Shown in pieces: positions 22,512 through 34,879 of a stretch of 64,000 nucleotides of DNA (the stretch's first letter is position 1; each line of letters starts with the position of its first letter). Position numbers and translations under genes: made by a program. A model generated the notes under the pieces. It did not search any database. It was not told the DNA's origin and was given only the letters and a program-made list of their open reading frames with translations. The DNA is from Clusia tigrina (lineage: Eukaryota; Arthropoda; Insecta; Diptera; Clusiidae), in the NCBI GenBank assembly GCA_920105625.2, contig OV050030.1, forward strand, positions 429,628,240 through 429,692,239, written 5' to 3'.

Positions 22512-23697
22512 GGGTGTAGTAAAAAGAAATCCATTATTTTTACATTAAATTGAAGGCTTTATTTAGCATAGTGAGAATGATCCGATGCACCATTTTGTTA
22601 GATAACTTGTTGCCATTTTGAAGGTAATTTCATTAAGCCTCGTCGATTTTCAAAGGCTTCTCTTGAGGCGAATGTTTCACCAGCAAAATTATTCGCCATA
22701 GATAGGAATAGGTGGTAATCACTTGGTGCCAGGTCCGGACTATAAGGTGGATGCATAATAACCTCCCATCCAATCCCTGAGCTTTTGGCGAGTTACTATC
22801 GATGTGTGTGTGTGGCCTGCCATTGTCCTGATGGAACACAATTCCTCTCCTATTGGCCACTTCAGGGAGATTACGTCCTTCAGACAGTGCAACACAGTAC
22901 AGGTCCGAATTAAGAGCTTGGCCGGAGGCGAGCAGCTCATAGTAGATGATTCCGTGCCAATCCCACCAAACACACAGCAAAACCTTCCTGGCCGTCAATC
23001 CTGGCTTGGACACCGTTTGCGCCGGATTATCGCGATTCAGCCACGACCGTTTTCACTTGACGTTGATGTATGTGATCCACTTTTCATAGCTAGTTACCAA
23101 CCGTTATTGCGATTCAGCAGCGATTCGCGGATGGAAATTCGGTGCATCAGGTTTATTTGCGTTAACTGGTGTGGCAGCCATACATCGAGCTTCTTTTTGT
23201 ATCCAGCCTTATTAAAGTGGTTCCAAACGGTTTTTGGTGCAATGTTTAGTTCCTGGGCAATTGAAACAGTGCTTACATGACGGTCGGACTCGAAGATTTC
23301 CATGATTTTATCGACACTTTTGACAATTGGCCTTCCAGAGCGTGGTGCATCTTCGCCATTAAAATTACCGGAACGGAATCGACGAAACCAAAATTGCGCG
23401 TGATTAGCTGTTACAGTATCAGGACCATAAAAACTATTCACAGTTTCAGCTGCCTGCCTTGCGTTTTCGCCTTTATCGAAGAAAAACTGTAAAATCTGAC
23501 GTATTTTCTCTTTGCTGGAGTGCTTTTCTCGACGCGCACTCAAACAAAACTGAGGCAAGAAATCACAAAACCAGCAGAGAAGTCAAAGACAGCTTTCTAA
23601 CGCCATCTAGCGTAACCCGATCGCAATCATACAACGCGAGATACAGATTACGAAAGCCATCTATTGGAAAAATAATAAATTTCTTTTAACTACACTT
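22512..23697 (-). mobile_element. mariner element, complete ends, inactive
   Basis: The element is 1186 bp and flanked by TA on both sides (22510-22511 and 23698-23699). Its terminal inverted repeats are about 28 bp with a few mismatches: GTGTAGTAAAAAGAAAT on the left and GTGTAGTTAAAAGAAAT on the inverted right. The single transposase gene is on the minus strand. The ends, TA target and size are standard for the mariner family. Mutations in the gene make it non-autonomous. Confidence 0.9.
22634..23558 (-). pseudogene. mariner transposase, broken
   Basis: It starts at 23558 (MPQFCLSARREKHSSKEK). An N-terminal helix-turn-helix pair follows: QAAETVNSFYGPDTV and FRRFRSGNFNGEDAPRSGRP, then VSTVSIAQELNIAPKTVWNH. 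The catalytic segment reads SYEKWITYINVK where the family has an Asp before EKW, so the first catalytic Asp is Tyr. The second Asp is kept in HQDNGRPHT near 22815. The third region (YYASTL..SPDL-type) is reached only by a frameshift, because the original frame runs into unrelated residues after THIDS. There is also a frame change near 23100. The protein would cut and join element ends in the nucleus, but this copy cannot. Confidence 0.85.
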
Positions 23698-24001
23698 TAT
23701 TATTTTATAGATAATCTTTCCAGGCGTTTATTAATAGTTTTATATGGATAAATTTTGTTTTTTTTTTAAATTTTTTTAATATAATTCATCAAATATAATT
23801 CAAATAACATACATTGAAGTATTTATATTTATTTATTTTTTTTTTATTACTAACAATATATATTACAAATTTCATATACTCGTATATAATATAAGTATGT
23901 TAATAATTTAATGCAACTAGTAACTATAAACTAACAAGCATTTTGTATATAGCTAAATATTATTTATTTAAGTTATTGTAAGGTTCCAAATGTTTATTGG
24001 T

Positions 24002-26283
24002 TTACCTAGGAGGGTCGGTAGGTTTTGTGCGTTTCAGTCTTCGCACAGTATCAGCGCATTTAACGAGTTTAACAATTTCATCGTTAGTGTGCTGCTTTAG
24101 ATTCTCTGCGTGAGCAATCGCATATTTTTTTATAGTATCATCTACTATTTCTACAGCTAGATCGCGGTGTAGATCAGTACTACGTGCGTACCAAGGACCA
24201 TTCACAATGCATCTCAATACTTTATTTTGGAATCGCTGAATCATAAACTTGTTGCTTTTGCTGGTACATCCCCACAGTTGGATACCATAAGTCCACACCG
24301 GTCTAAGGACTTGCTTATAAATTAAAATTTTGTTGGATGTCGATACGACTGAGTGCTTGCCAATAAGCCACTGCATTTGTTTGAATTTGATATCTAGTTC
24401 TTCCTTTTTTTTTTAACATGCACTTTCCAGCGAAGTTTTGCATCAAGATTCATGCCTAGGTACTTGGCTGTATTTGCGTATGGAATCTCTTGTCCATTTA
24501 TGAAGATCTTATGTTGCAGTATCTTTTTGTTTGTAAAATACATGTGAGTTGATCTAGCATTATTAAGCTTGATTCGCCATTTCTTTGTCCAAGTGTACAC
24601 ATTGCTGACCGCTGCTTGTAACACATTGGTAGATTCCTCTGCATAGCGTCCAGTGGCAAGTAGGGCTGTGTCATCTGCAAACGTTGCGATAGTACAATTT
24701 TCTGTCGTGGGTATATCGTTTGTGTATAGCTTCCCTGCGGTACACCAGCTTTAATTTCTGTTAATTTGGAGTAACAGTCTTCCTGTTTATCGCGGAAAGA
24801 ACGGTCAGAAATATATGATTTTAAGAAATCACAATACTGTTTTTGAATTTGGTTTCGCAGTTTGAGTTCAAGGCTGTCATGCCAGACCTTATCAACTGTC
24901 TGAGATACGTCTAGAAAAACTGCGGAGCAGCCTTGATTCTCTTCTAGAGATTTTTCAATGTTACTGACAATTCTGTGGACCTGCTCAATCGTTGAGTGCT
25001 TGGTTCTAAAGCCGAATTGGTGGTTTGGAAAAAAAAATTTCCGTTCTATTATTGGCATTAAGTGTTTTAAAACAACAGCAAAGAGATTGGTCTATATGAA
25101 GAAATTTCATACGGTGGCTTGCCAGGTTTTGCTATCATTATGACCTCAGCTACCTTCCAGTACATGAGTACGTATTTAATTTGAAGCATGTATTGATCAG
25201 ATTGGTCAAGGTTCTAATGGTTTTGTATGGTACCTGCCTCAGTATTTCTGTTATTATCAAGTCGAAGCCACGGGCCTTTTTTAGCTTTAGGAACTTTATA
25301 ATGTTTTTAACCTCTTTAGGGGTAGCGAAAAGTATGTAATCATCTTCTTCATGAGTTGGAGGAAGCTCATCAAAGTTATCACTACTTTGCGTTGTAAATG
25401 TGTTCTTTAGGTGCTCAGCAAATATCTGGACTTTTCAGTGTTGCTTTTTGCCCAACCATTTTGTAGCTTTAAAAGTAGAGATTGAAGTGTAGGTCGCTTT
25501 AATGTCTTCGTTGCTTTCCAAAGTGAATAATTTGACATTTTGTCAGTAAATAAATGTTAAACTTTTCGTAGCTTTGTTGAATTTAGTTTTATCAGCTGGT
25601 GATCTGGTCATCTGCTATTTACGTCGAAGTTTGCGCTTAATTTTAACGAAAGCCATTCTGTGCTATTCATAATGCTTTTAAAATAAGGCCAATTCGTTCG
25701 CTTATTTACTAAGACATGTAGTTATTCTTTACTAATTATAGTAGTGCTAATTATTATATAAATTAGTGAATGGTCTGAGCTCATTTCGAATCCATCTTGA
25801 TCCATTATGTAACTTTTAGCGAACTTTCTCAATATAAAGAAGTCAATGAGGTCTGGAATTTTGTTATGATCAGTAGGCCAATAGGTGGGTTTTCCTGTAA
25901 ATATTGTATCACAACCAGTCGATTGTAGAGCCTTGAGAAGTTCTCGCCCTTTGGTCGTGATTAATCGTGAACCCCAGTAGGGTTGATATTGTGTCGTGGT
26001 GAACTATATAAAGCAGCGATAGTAAGTGGTTGGTGGTCGACCTCAATTACTATCGAAGTCACTTGGAATTCATCTGTAGTTATTTTCAATCCTTCATAAT
26101 GCTTGATATTCTTTCGAACTATGACTGCACTACCACCTCGAGCACAATTTTTCGGATGAATTGTGTGATATACTTCAAAAATTGTAATTTTCGTGAATAT
26201 CAATATTTTGAGTTTTAGGTACCAATTCTAATTCATTTTGATGTTTGGAAAGACCATTAGCATTCCATATTATAATTTTTATG
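24002..26283 (-). pseudogene. Jockey-type ORF2: endonuclease and reverse transcriptase
   Basis: The endonuclease starts IIIWNANGLSKHQNELEL near 26280, followed by RGGSAVIVRKNIKHYE, TIAALYSSPRHNI, and GKPTYWPTDHNKIPDLIDFF near 25860. RT follows with HQFGFRTKHSTIEQVHRI at about 25020, FLDVSQTVDKVWH, and IKAGVPQGS at about 24750. The FADD-equivalent box lies near 24680 in a shifted frame. NTAKYLGMNLDAKLRWKVHV and WLIGKHSVVSTSNKILIYKQ then VLRPVWTYGIQLWG complete it, ending at 24002. Frameshifts occur near 24740 and 24400. In life it would nick DNA and copy its own RNA onto the cut, but this copy is broken. Endonuclease and RT between them are nearly complete, unusual for this window. Confidence 0.8.
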
Positions 26284-27051
26284 GATTAATCATTTTTTGA
26301 TATTTTGATTATTCGCTTTTCAAGTTGTTTGTTAAACTCATCTTGTTTATTTAATTTAGCCAAAATTTGTTGTAAAGCATCAATATCTGAGGTTGATTTG
26401 GTTTGGCTATCTTTAGCAATTTGGGCATATGTGGATTGTGGTTTGTTGTTTGTTTGTATATGATTTTCTTTGTCACGTTTTTGTCTTACTTGCAAATTTG
26501 AAGTGCTTGCATCCTGATTTGCAGTTATTAGTGTTCTTGTAGCAGTTTGTGATTGTTGCTTTTTAAATTTATCTTTATTGATAGTGCTTTTGGAGTTATT
26601 TCTAATTTTTTGTAGTTCTTTGGCTACCACACAACCCCGGTAGCTTGCTGGGTGCTCACCACCGCAGTCTGAGCACTTCGGTTCCATTGTAGACGGTTTT
26701 TTACATTTATCTGTGATATGCTTACCCGCGCATTTTCCACAGTAGTTTTTTGTGTGTCCAAATGCTTGACAGCTTTTGCACTGCGGGATAGTTTGTTACT
26801 TTTGTTACGTTTGACTGGTTCAACAGTTACTATTGTCGCAATTATAACACATACGATTAGACGATACGATATTAGATTTTCTTGTGAAAGTTACTTTTAC
26901 TCAAAATAGTCTCCATTTAACTTAATACAACGAATAGAGCGGTGAGTAGTCGGTGCAATGACTTTTTATAGTCATCAGAAGAAGTGTCACGGCCACCTGT
27001 ATCATGGCGGATTGAATCGATGGAACATTATCATAAATTGTTGCTTTCATC
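25585..27051. repeat. 1467-bp tandem duplication, copy 1
   Basis: The block from AGTTTTATCAGCTGG (25585) to TTGCTTTCATC (27051) recurs head-to-tail at 27052-28518. It spans the jockey endonuclease, ORF1 remnant and the 3' end of an adjacent mariner, so it arose after both had inserted. At least four base differences are visible (for example near 25876, 25998, 26411 and 26702). Confidence 0.9.
26286..26810 (-). pseudogene. Jockey-type ORF1 (Gag-like) C-terminal part
   Basis: Three Cys/His knuckles are visible on the minus strand from about 26790 to 26630: CKSCQAFGHTKNYC, CGKCAGKHITDKC and CSDCGGEHPASYRGC. A Gln/Asn/Thr-rich stretch and a charged tail follow (LNKQDEFNKQLEKRII). ORF1 proteins of this clade bind the element's RNA. 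The N-terminal part is lost at the mariner junction near 26815. A second copy lies at 27753-28277 and differs at one visible residue (KDSQTK here, KYSQTK there). Confidence 0.8.
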
Positions 27052-28518
27052 AGTTTTATCAGCTGGTGATCTGGTCATCTGCTATTTACGTCGAAGTTTG
27101 CGCTTAATTTTAACGAAAGCCATTCTGTGCTATTCATAATGCTTTTAAAATAAGGCCAATTCGTTCGCTTATTTACTAAGACATGTAGTTATTCTTTACT
27201 AATTATAGTAGTGCTAATTATTATATAAATTAGTGAATGGTCTGAGCTCATTTCGAATCCATCTTGATCCATTATGTAACTTTTAGCGAACTTTCTCAAT
27301 ATAAAGAAGTCAATGAGGTCTGGAATTTTGTTATGATCGGTAGGCCAATAGGTGGGTTTTCCTGTAAATATTGTATCACAACCAGTCGATTGTAGAGCCT
27401 TGAGAAGTTCTCGCCCTTTGGTCGTGATTAATCGTGAACCCCAGTAGGGTTGATATTGTGTCGTGGTGAACTATATAAAGCAGCGATGGTAAGTGGTTGG
27501 TGGTCGACCTCAATTACTATCGAAGTCACTTGGAATTCATCTGTAGTTATTTTCAATCCTTCATAATGCTTGATATTCTTTCGAACTATGACTGCACTAC
27601 CACCTCGAGCACAATTTTTCGGATGAATTGTGTGATATACTTCAAAAATTGTAATTTTCGTGAATATCAATATTTTGAGTTTTAGGTACCAATTCTAATT
27701 CATTTTGATGTTTGGAAAGACCATTAGCATTCCATATTATAATTTTTATGGATTAATCATTTTTTGATATTTTGATTATTCGCTTTTCAAGTTGTTTGTT
27801 AAACTCATCTTGTTTATTTAATTTAGCCAAAATTTGTTGTAAAGCATCAATATCTGAGGTTGATTTGGTTTGGCTATATTTAGCAATTTGGGCATATGTG
27901 GATTGTGGTTTGTTGTTTGTTTGTATATGATTTTCTTTGTCACGTTTTTGTCTTACTTGCAAATTTGAAGTGCTTGCATCCTGATTTGCAGTTATTAGTG
28001 TTCTTGTAGCAGTTTGTGATTGTTGCTTTTTAAATTTATCTTTATTGATAGTGCTTTTGGAGTTATTTCTAATTTTTTGTAGTTCTTTGGCTACCACACA
28101 ACCCCGGTAGCTTGCTGGGTGCTCACCACCGCAGTCTGAGCACTTCGGTTCCATTGTAGACGGTTTTTCACATTTATCTGTGATATGCTTACCCGCGCAT
28201 TTTCCACAGTAGTTTTTTGTGTGTCCAAATGCTTGACAGCTTTTGCACTGCGGGATAGTTTGTTACTTTTGTTACGTTTGACTGGTTCAACAGTTACTAT
28301 TGTCGCAATTATAACACATACGATTAGACGATACGATATTAGATTTTCTTGTGAAAGTTACTTTTACTCAAAATAGTCTCCATTTAACTTAATACAACGA
28401 ATAGAGCGGTGAGTAGTCGGTGCAATGACTTTTTATAGTCATCAGAAGAAGTGTCACGGCCACCTGTATCATGGCGGATTGAATCGATGGAACATTATCA
28501 TAAATTGTTGCTTTCATG
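27052..28518. repeat. 1467-bp tandem duplication, copy 2
   Basis: Second copy with offset 1467 from 25585-27051. It contains the duplicated endonuclease fragment (27428-27750, -) and ORF1 fragment (27753-28277, -). It runs on into the unduplicated remainder of the mariner at 28519. Confidence 0.9.
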
Positions 28519-28900
28519 GCCAATTTGTGCTTAGGTAAGAGAAAATGGTCGCATGGTGACAGATCACGCGAATATGGAGGGTGGTCAATGAAACAAATGT
28601 ACTTTTCAGCCAAAACTCCTTAACTGTGAAGGTATTGTGAGGCGACTATCGTGCAACAAAAACATCAGGTTTTCTTGCGACTATTCAGGTCGTACACGTG
28701 CAATCTTTGCCTTTAAACGTTGCAAAAATTTTACATGTATCCTCCCTTGACCGTAATGGGCAGGGGCGAATTCTTTGTGAATTAAATCCTTCAAATCATA
28801 AAGGGTAATCAACATTGTCTTGATCCTTAACTTTGGAAAATGCAATTTTTTGGGTTTCGGATCTCCATTTGGCTTATGGCTGACGCTTTATTTGAGGAGC
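28330..28900 (-). pseudogene. Second mariner, C-terminal transposase remnant
   Basis: The minus strand shows LYDLKDLIHKEFAPAHYG near 28830, then LLHDSRLTIPSQ, HPPYSRDLSPCDHFLLPKHK near 28580, and ends LSGDYFE near 28370. These match the later half of mariner transposases, including the third catalytic Asp in PCDHF. The N-terminal DNA-binding half and 5' end are absent and frameshifts are present. It is a different subfamily from the mariner at 22512: different motif sequence and a GDYFE terminus. Its 3' part is repeated at about 26870-27050 by the tandem duplication. Confidence 0.75.
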
Positions 28901-29002
28901 ATACCTAAAACACCACATTTTATAATAGAATCCAAGACGAAGAAGTAGACGAAAGTTGATTAAAAAATGTCCTCTCATTTCAAGATTGCAATCCAAGTAC
29001 GC

Positions 29003-29514
29003 TGTACGAATTCATATAAATATCAATCGCACAACCTTCAACTGTATATTTGTATGTATCAGTACGTTTGTACCCACAACAACAACAAGGAATATGCAGT
29101 CTGCGCGTGCAGTAGCATTGTGGCTCAAATGACACTTGCACAAGAATTAGGTGCATTCCCAAAAATGCAACATAATATAATTTGGGTGGCATTGAAACGT
29201 ATGTTCATTGAACTTGCACATGCTGCTATGCGCTGCTGTTATATTCTGCTGATATTTTTTTTTAGTACATATTAATTATTATTGATGATGTTAGCAATAA
29301 GTTATTATTTAAGACGATGAATTTCAATAAACAAATCACTCTTTGATTCTTTAGCAACAAGAAAACTGAGTCTTTTTATTTTCAGCGACGGATTGTTCAG
29401 GTTCAAGTGCTTGAACAATCAAATTATTATTCCTAGTCTCATATTGGTTCAAGTGCCTTTATGAGACGTCAATAAGGAATACTATCACTACAGTCAAACG
29501 AGGCTGTATTTACA
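29003..29514 (+). repeat. BEL 5' LTR
   Basis: 512 bp, TG...CA. It contains AATAAA near 29327 and two hairpins: GATTGTTCA/TGAACAATC near 29390-29420 and GTCTCAT/ATGAGAC near 29438-29467. It differs from the 3' LTR at four positions seen by eye, about 0.8%. A candidate primer-binding site TGGTGACCCCGACG follows at 29518; the priming tRNA was not assigned. Confidence 0.93.
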
Positions 29515-29712
29515 TTTTGGTGACCCCGACGTGATAGAAGGACGTGATAGAAGGACGAGAGATATACAGGACATAAAATTGATTCAGCAAAAGCACAGCA
29601 GTGTGAGCATTCAATTTTATCAAAACTCATCAATCGGTTTTAGTTCGAGCACACAGGGTGCTACAAAACACGATACTTAAGAAGCAAGAGCACAATAGTG
29701 TGAGCGTTAATA

Positions 29713-31593
29713 ATGACAACTATCGACGATCTCGTCCGTCATCAGGACGACAATGCAATTGGTCTCCAAAAGGCCATTGCATCCTATAAGAAGACGCCGA
29801 AATATCGGAAGACACTCGACTATATTGAAAGGAAATCCAGAGAAATTGAGGAGCTATGATTAACTTTCCAATGTATCGACAACCAAATTAGAAGGGATCC
29901 AACGGCAGCTAATGACCATCCATACTTTGTGAAGGATCTATACGCATCAATGGGCAACCGATACCAAGACTTCCTTGCAGACGTCAAGGAGAGCAAACAA
30001 ATACTCACAGCAAAGGGCATAACTCTACCACAAGCAGTTAGTGTCCCAAGTTGCTCAACGGAACCTGCAGAGAAGGGCATAACTCAACCACAAGGAGTTA
30101 GTGGCCCAACTCGTTCAGCAGAACCCATAGAGAAGAGGCTTCAAAAGACTAATATGCCTAACATGGTGCACAAGCAAAAGACAGTTATTGCACTCGTGCA
30201 ACGCATGTTAGACGATGTATTGGCTGATGACACACCCCATTCATGCCAATATTATACTACAAAGGCCAACCTTATAGAACATCATTGGAATGCAGCCCGG
30301 AGATTTAATGATGTTATACTGGATTCTATAGATGACATGAATTCCGACGGTTATAATTTTGAAGAATACCTGAGCATAGACATGCATGTCAGTAACAGAA
30401 TTCTTATGCTTCAAGAGAAGGGAGTGACCGGTCCTGCAATTTCGAATCGAGCGTCACTCGCCGAACATTTGCCAAAGGTAATACTGCCAAAATTCGATGG
30501 AGATTACCTGAAGTGGCAACAATTTTATGATTTATTCAATGAAATGATCCACAAAAGGCCACTTCCAACAATACCGAAGATGTGGTATCTTAAAACAAAT
30601 TTGATCGGAGAAGCAGAACGATTAATTAGACACCTCACTCTAACTGAGAATAACTACCAAACTGCATGGGAATCACTCCAGGATCGATAAAGCAATGTGC
30701 GATTGCTAACTTCAGCTCTGTTGGAAAAACTATTGGGGCAAAACAAACACTCAACAGACTATCCATCAGCGGCAGCACTAAAGGGACTTCATGATACAAC
30801 CCAGGAAACTTGACTGGCATTAAGAAACCTTGGTTTAGACACGAATTCTTGGGATCCAATTATTCTCCACCTCCTAGTGAAGAAATTAGACAAAGGCACG
30901 CGGATTGCATATGAGCAGTCATTGGAGAAGCCAAAGGAATTACCTACCCTAAGGCAATTCTTAAAGTTTATTGAAAAAAGATTCCAGTCTCTCGAGGCAA
31001 TCGGCCAAAGAGAGCATACGGCAAAAACATTGACAACGGTAATAGCCACAAAACAAGGAATCAAGAAATGCTTGTCTTGCAATAGCCAAACACATGCGCT
31101 GTTTGCATGCCAAAGCTTTTTGAAACTTTCTGTTCAGAAGAGGTTACAGTTCCTAAAAACACATAAGCTATGCATTAATTGTCTAAAGCCTGGACACTGG
31201 GCAAAGGATTGTATGTCAAGAAAATGTACTAAGTGTAATCACAGTCACAATACATTAGTACATTCTGAAGGATATCGCAGCGAACCAGCCGTAAACCAGG
31301 TCAAGTATGAACCACACCCTCAACAGTCCACAAAACTAGTAGCTTCGAAGGAGTTGAAGCAACAGGGATATGTGCTCCTCAGCACTGGAATGGTGAAAAT
31401 AGTCAGCAACAACGGGCAGGAAGTTGAATGCAGAGCCATTCTGGACTCCGGATCTCAGATCAATATCGTGAGTGAACGGCTTGTCAAGAGACTTGGAGCT
31501 TCAACGAAGTCCACAACAATGAATATCCAAGGAATAGGCAAGGGAACTCGGAGAGCACAGACATATCCAAATGGCCAATTCCGAAGAACATCA
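29713..31593 (+). pseudogene. BEL Gag and protease
   Basis: It begins ATG at 29713 (MTTIDDLVRHQDDNAIGLQK) and stays in one frame to about 31590, with nonsense codons at 29857 (TGA), near 30688 (TAA) and near 30811 (TGA). The middle carries LPKFDGDYLKWQQFYDLFNE, a capsid signature of BEL/Pao Gag. Zinc-binding clusters follow (KKCLSCNSQTHALFAC, LCINCLKPGHWAKDC, KCTKCNHSHNTLVH, 31066-31260). The aspartic protease active site ILDSGSQIN is at about 31438-31464. A frameshift near 31565 separates it from the rest of pol. Gag would form particles and the protease would cleave the polyprotein. Confidence 0.85.
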
Positions 31594-33700
31594 CTTTAGC
31601 GGATCCAGTATTCAACCGTCCTGACAAAATCGATGTTTTATTAGGAGCGGAATTCTATCACCAAGTATTGTCAATTGGACAGATACGATTAGCAATCGAA
31701 CTTCCAACACTACAAAACACAGTGTTTGGCTGGATACTATCAGGAAGGATAGGAGAACTTCAGATGGCGTCAGCAACTTGCGGTATTTGCAGTGAGGATG
31801 ATGATGATACAAACCAACTTATTGAACGGCTATGGAAACTGGACGAAGTCGAACTAGCTGAATCAATTTTATCCCCAACAGAAAGACTTTGCGAAAATCA
31901 TTTTATACAAAATACAACTAGAAACAATGATGGGCGTTTTATTGTAAAATTACCATTCGTAGAGAATGCAGCTGTTTTAGGTAGTTCAAGGGATATAGCA
32001 ATCAACAGATTCCTGGCGCTTGAACATCGATTATCTAAATACAATGCCGTTCGTGAACAATATATCGAGTTTATGGAAAATTATGAAGCCTTGGGTCACA
32101 TGAGGGAGATCAACATCAATGAAATACTCTCACCTAATTACTTCATCCCACACCACTGTGTACTTAAACCTGACAGCAGCACAACAAAACTGCGGGTTGT
32201 ATTTGACGCATCTTCAAAAACATCATCGGGAGTCTCACTCAATGACATAATGCACATAGGTCCAACCATACAATCCGAACTATTTTCAATCCTGCTACGT
32301 TTCCGTCTACCGAAATTTGTATTCACCACCGACATTGAAAAAATGTATCGGCAGATACTGGTCCACTCTGAAGATCGCCATTATCAATTGATCATATGGA
32401 GGAGCGACCCTAAGAAACCACTGAAGTGTTACGAACTTAACACTGTCACATATGGGACAAGATCGGCACCATACCTCGCCACAAGATGTGTCAAACAAAT
32501 GTCTTCAGAAAACGCCATCCGGTATCCACTAGGTGCTCAGATGCTTCAGGATAACTTTTATGTCGACGATGGTCTTGGTGGATCAGACAGTCTGATTACC
32601 GCCATGGAAACTCAACGGCAACTCATCACTATGTTGAATGGGTATGGATTCAATCTACGCAAATGGTGTGCAAATCACCCTAAACTCCTGCAGAACATTC
32701 CACAAGGTGACCAGGAAGTTAATTTGGATTTTACTAACGACAAGAATGATTCAATAAAAACCCTGGGCCTGACATGGCTGCCAAAGACCCATTCATTAAC
32801 TCTGGAGTAGACTACTGTGGACCATTCTGGGTGCATTACAAAATTAGAGGGAAAAGACCACAGAAGGCTTACATATCCGTTTTCTGCTGTTTTGCTACTA
32901 AAGCTGTAAATTTAGAACTTGTAAGCGATCTTACGACAGAAGCATTCATTGGCGCTTTGAAACGTTTCATTGGCCGACGTGGAAATTGTCAAAACTTATA
33001 TTGTGACAACGCGACAAATTTCGTTGGCGCCAAAAACAAGCTTACGGAACTGACTACATCAATATATTCAGATGAAGGGAAAACAAAAATTGAGACAGAA
33101 TGCGGTAAAAAGGGAATACAATACAATTTTATTCCACCAAGAGCCCCTCATTTCGGAGGTCTGTGGGAAGCAGCAGTGAAGTCTGCGAAGCATCTTTTGG
33201 TTAGGAGCGTGTCAACAGCATCACTAACCTATGAAGAGCTGGAAACAGTCATTATTGAAATAGAAGCCATTCTCAACTCAAGACCAATAAGTTCGATGTC
33301 CAACGATCCAAATGACTTGGGCGCCCTGACTCCAGGCCACTTCTTGATAGGAGAACCACTCAACACGCAAGTCGATGTAAATAACATCCCGTCAACTTCA
33401 AATTTGCTGACCCGGTGGAAACTCGTATCCCACATCAAAAATGAGTTTTGGAAACGATGGTCGCACGAATATTTATGCGAGCTTTAATCTAAAACCAAAT
33501 GGACACATCAGCACAATAACATCAACCAAGGGGACATGGCAATAATCAAGGAAGACAATGTTCCAGTTCTTCAATGGCCACTAGGAAGGATAACAAGGAC
33601 GTATAAGGGTGATGATGGAGCAGTACGAGTGACTGATGTTAGAACAGCTACTGGAACTTGGAAACGTGCAATCCATAAATTAGCTCTACTACCCATAAAT
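31583..33700 (+). pseudogene. BEL Pol: reverse transcriptase and integrase, internal deletion
   Basis: After the frameshift the protease tail (VLLGAEFYHQVLS) leads into RT with LRVVFDASSKTSSGVSLNDI, FTTDIEKMYRQILV, TYGTRSAPYLATR and the catalytic FYVDDGLGG at 32555-32581. RT runs to GLTWLPKT near 32790. Integrase then begins in another frame at NSGVDYCGPF with the three acidic residues in GVDYCG, YCDNATNFVG and GLWEAAVKS. RNase H and the zinc-binding N-terminus of integrase are missing, so a deletion joined RT to the integrase core near 32790. A stop at about 33485 splits off the integrase tail (PLGRITRTYKGDDGAVRV, to about 33700). DNA copying and integration would both fail. Confidence 0.85.
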
Positions 33701-34879
33701 GATAATAGGATCCATGACCAACCAACAAGTCATGAGAATCAAGATGAAAAAGTAGAAATACCAACAAAACGAATAAAAACAAGACATACGGGACTCACAA
33801 CAGTACTGCTGGGATTACTCATCATACCAATTGTCATGGGAGGTCCAATAAGATTTTCGCAGATTGCTAACACCAAATTCAACACGGAATTAGGTATTTA
33901 CTTCGAAGGAATAGATTCAGCACATTTCGAGAGGTCAGAATGGAAACTTGTAGTGTACTACGAACTAGAGTCATACTGGGCAGAACTTACGACTTTATCC
34001 AAGGGCATCAGTAGTTTACGACAGTTATGTCAGAAGCTGCCACCATTTACTTGTCATGATACTCTTGTGAACTTCGAGCATGTTGAAGCTGAATTACAAA
34101 TGGATAACAAGATATTTTTTCCCCATCGATCTAAAAGAGGTGCTGTGGATATAGTGGGAAATATTGCAAACTCATTGTTTGGTGTTTTGGACTCAGAATA
34201 TGCAGAATCAATGTCAAAAACCATTCAGCAAGTGAAAGAAAATGAAGGCCATCTATTAGTCCTGCTCAAAAACCAAACATCAGTGATTGATTCTACTATC
34301 AAACAAGATCAAATAGAAGTCAAACGAAAATTCGATAATCTTGACAACCAAATCCATGACATAATGAAAACCTTAAATCACATTGAAGGAGAAAAGTTTG
34401 AAGCCAAGCTGACTCATTATTTCATCACTCTGACCCTCCAACTCATTATGATAACATCTCACTTGCAAAGAATCCAATCATCAATATTGAATGTTATGAC
34501 AGATACACACCATAACAAAATCAGCCCATTATTGCTATCACCAACTTAACTACAAGAAGAAATTCTCAAGATAAAAACTCATCTTTCAACATCCCTCCAA
34601 ATACCAGTGAATCAAGAGGACTCACTGCAACTGTACAAATTAATGAAGGTAGAAGGCGGTTTAACATAGAAGCATGCCATTTTTAGAATCTCATTGCCAT
34701 TAATTGCAGAGGAAAGATTCGAACTGTATCGGATGGTACCAATTCCTAACATAATAAATGGCACAATGACTACAATAGAATCTTGTAACAGATTTCTAGC
34801 CATAAACGCGCACAGAGATCAATACGTTGTCATGAGTTTAGCTGATTTGGGGGCTTGTACAGTGATGAACCTATATACA

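Larger units (their letters stand above)
23758..26880 (-). mobile_element. Jockey-type LINE, nearly full ORF2 and partial ORF1
   Basis: A minus-strand LINE runs from partial ORF1 (about 26810-26286) through endonuclease (about 26283-25750) and RT (about 25150-24000) to a 3' end near 23758, where a T-run on the plus strand corresponds to its poly(A). Its 5' end stops beside a mariner fragment. Gene order, Gag with CCHC knuckles and RT motifs fit the jockey clade. The 5' half (25585 upward) is also present a second time downstream through a tandem duplication. Confidence 0.85.

Noticed and set aside
25961..28154. Two identical proteins suggesting a duplicated host gene
   Set aside because: They are LINE endonuclease and ORF1 fragments carried in the 1467-bp tandem duplication.
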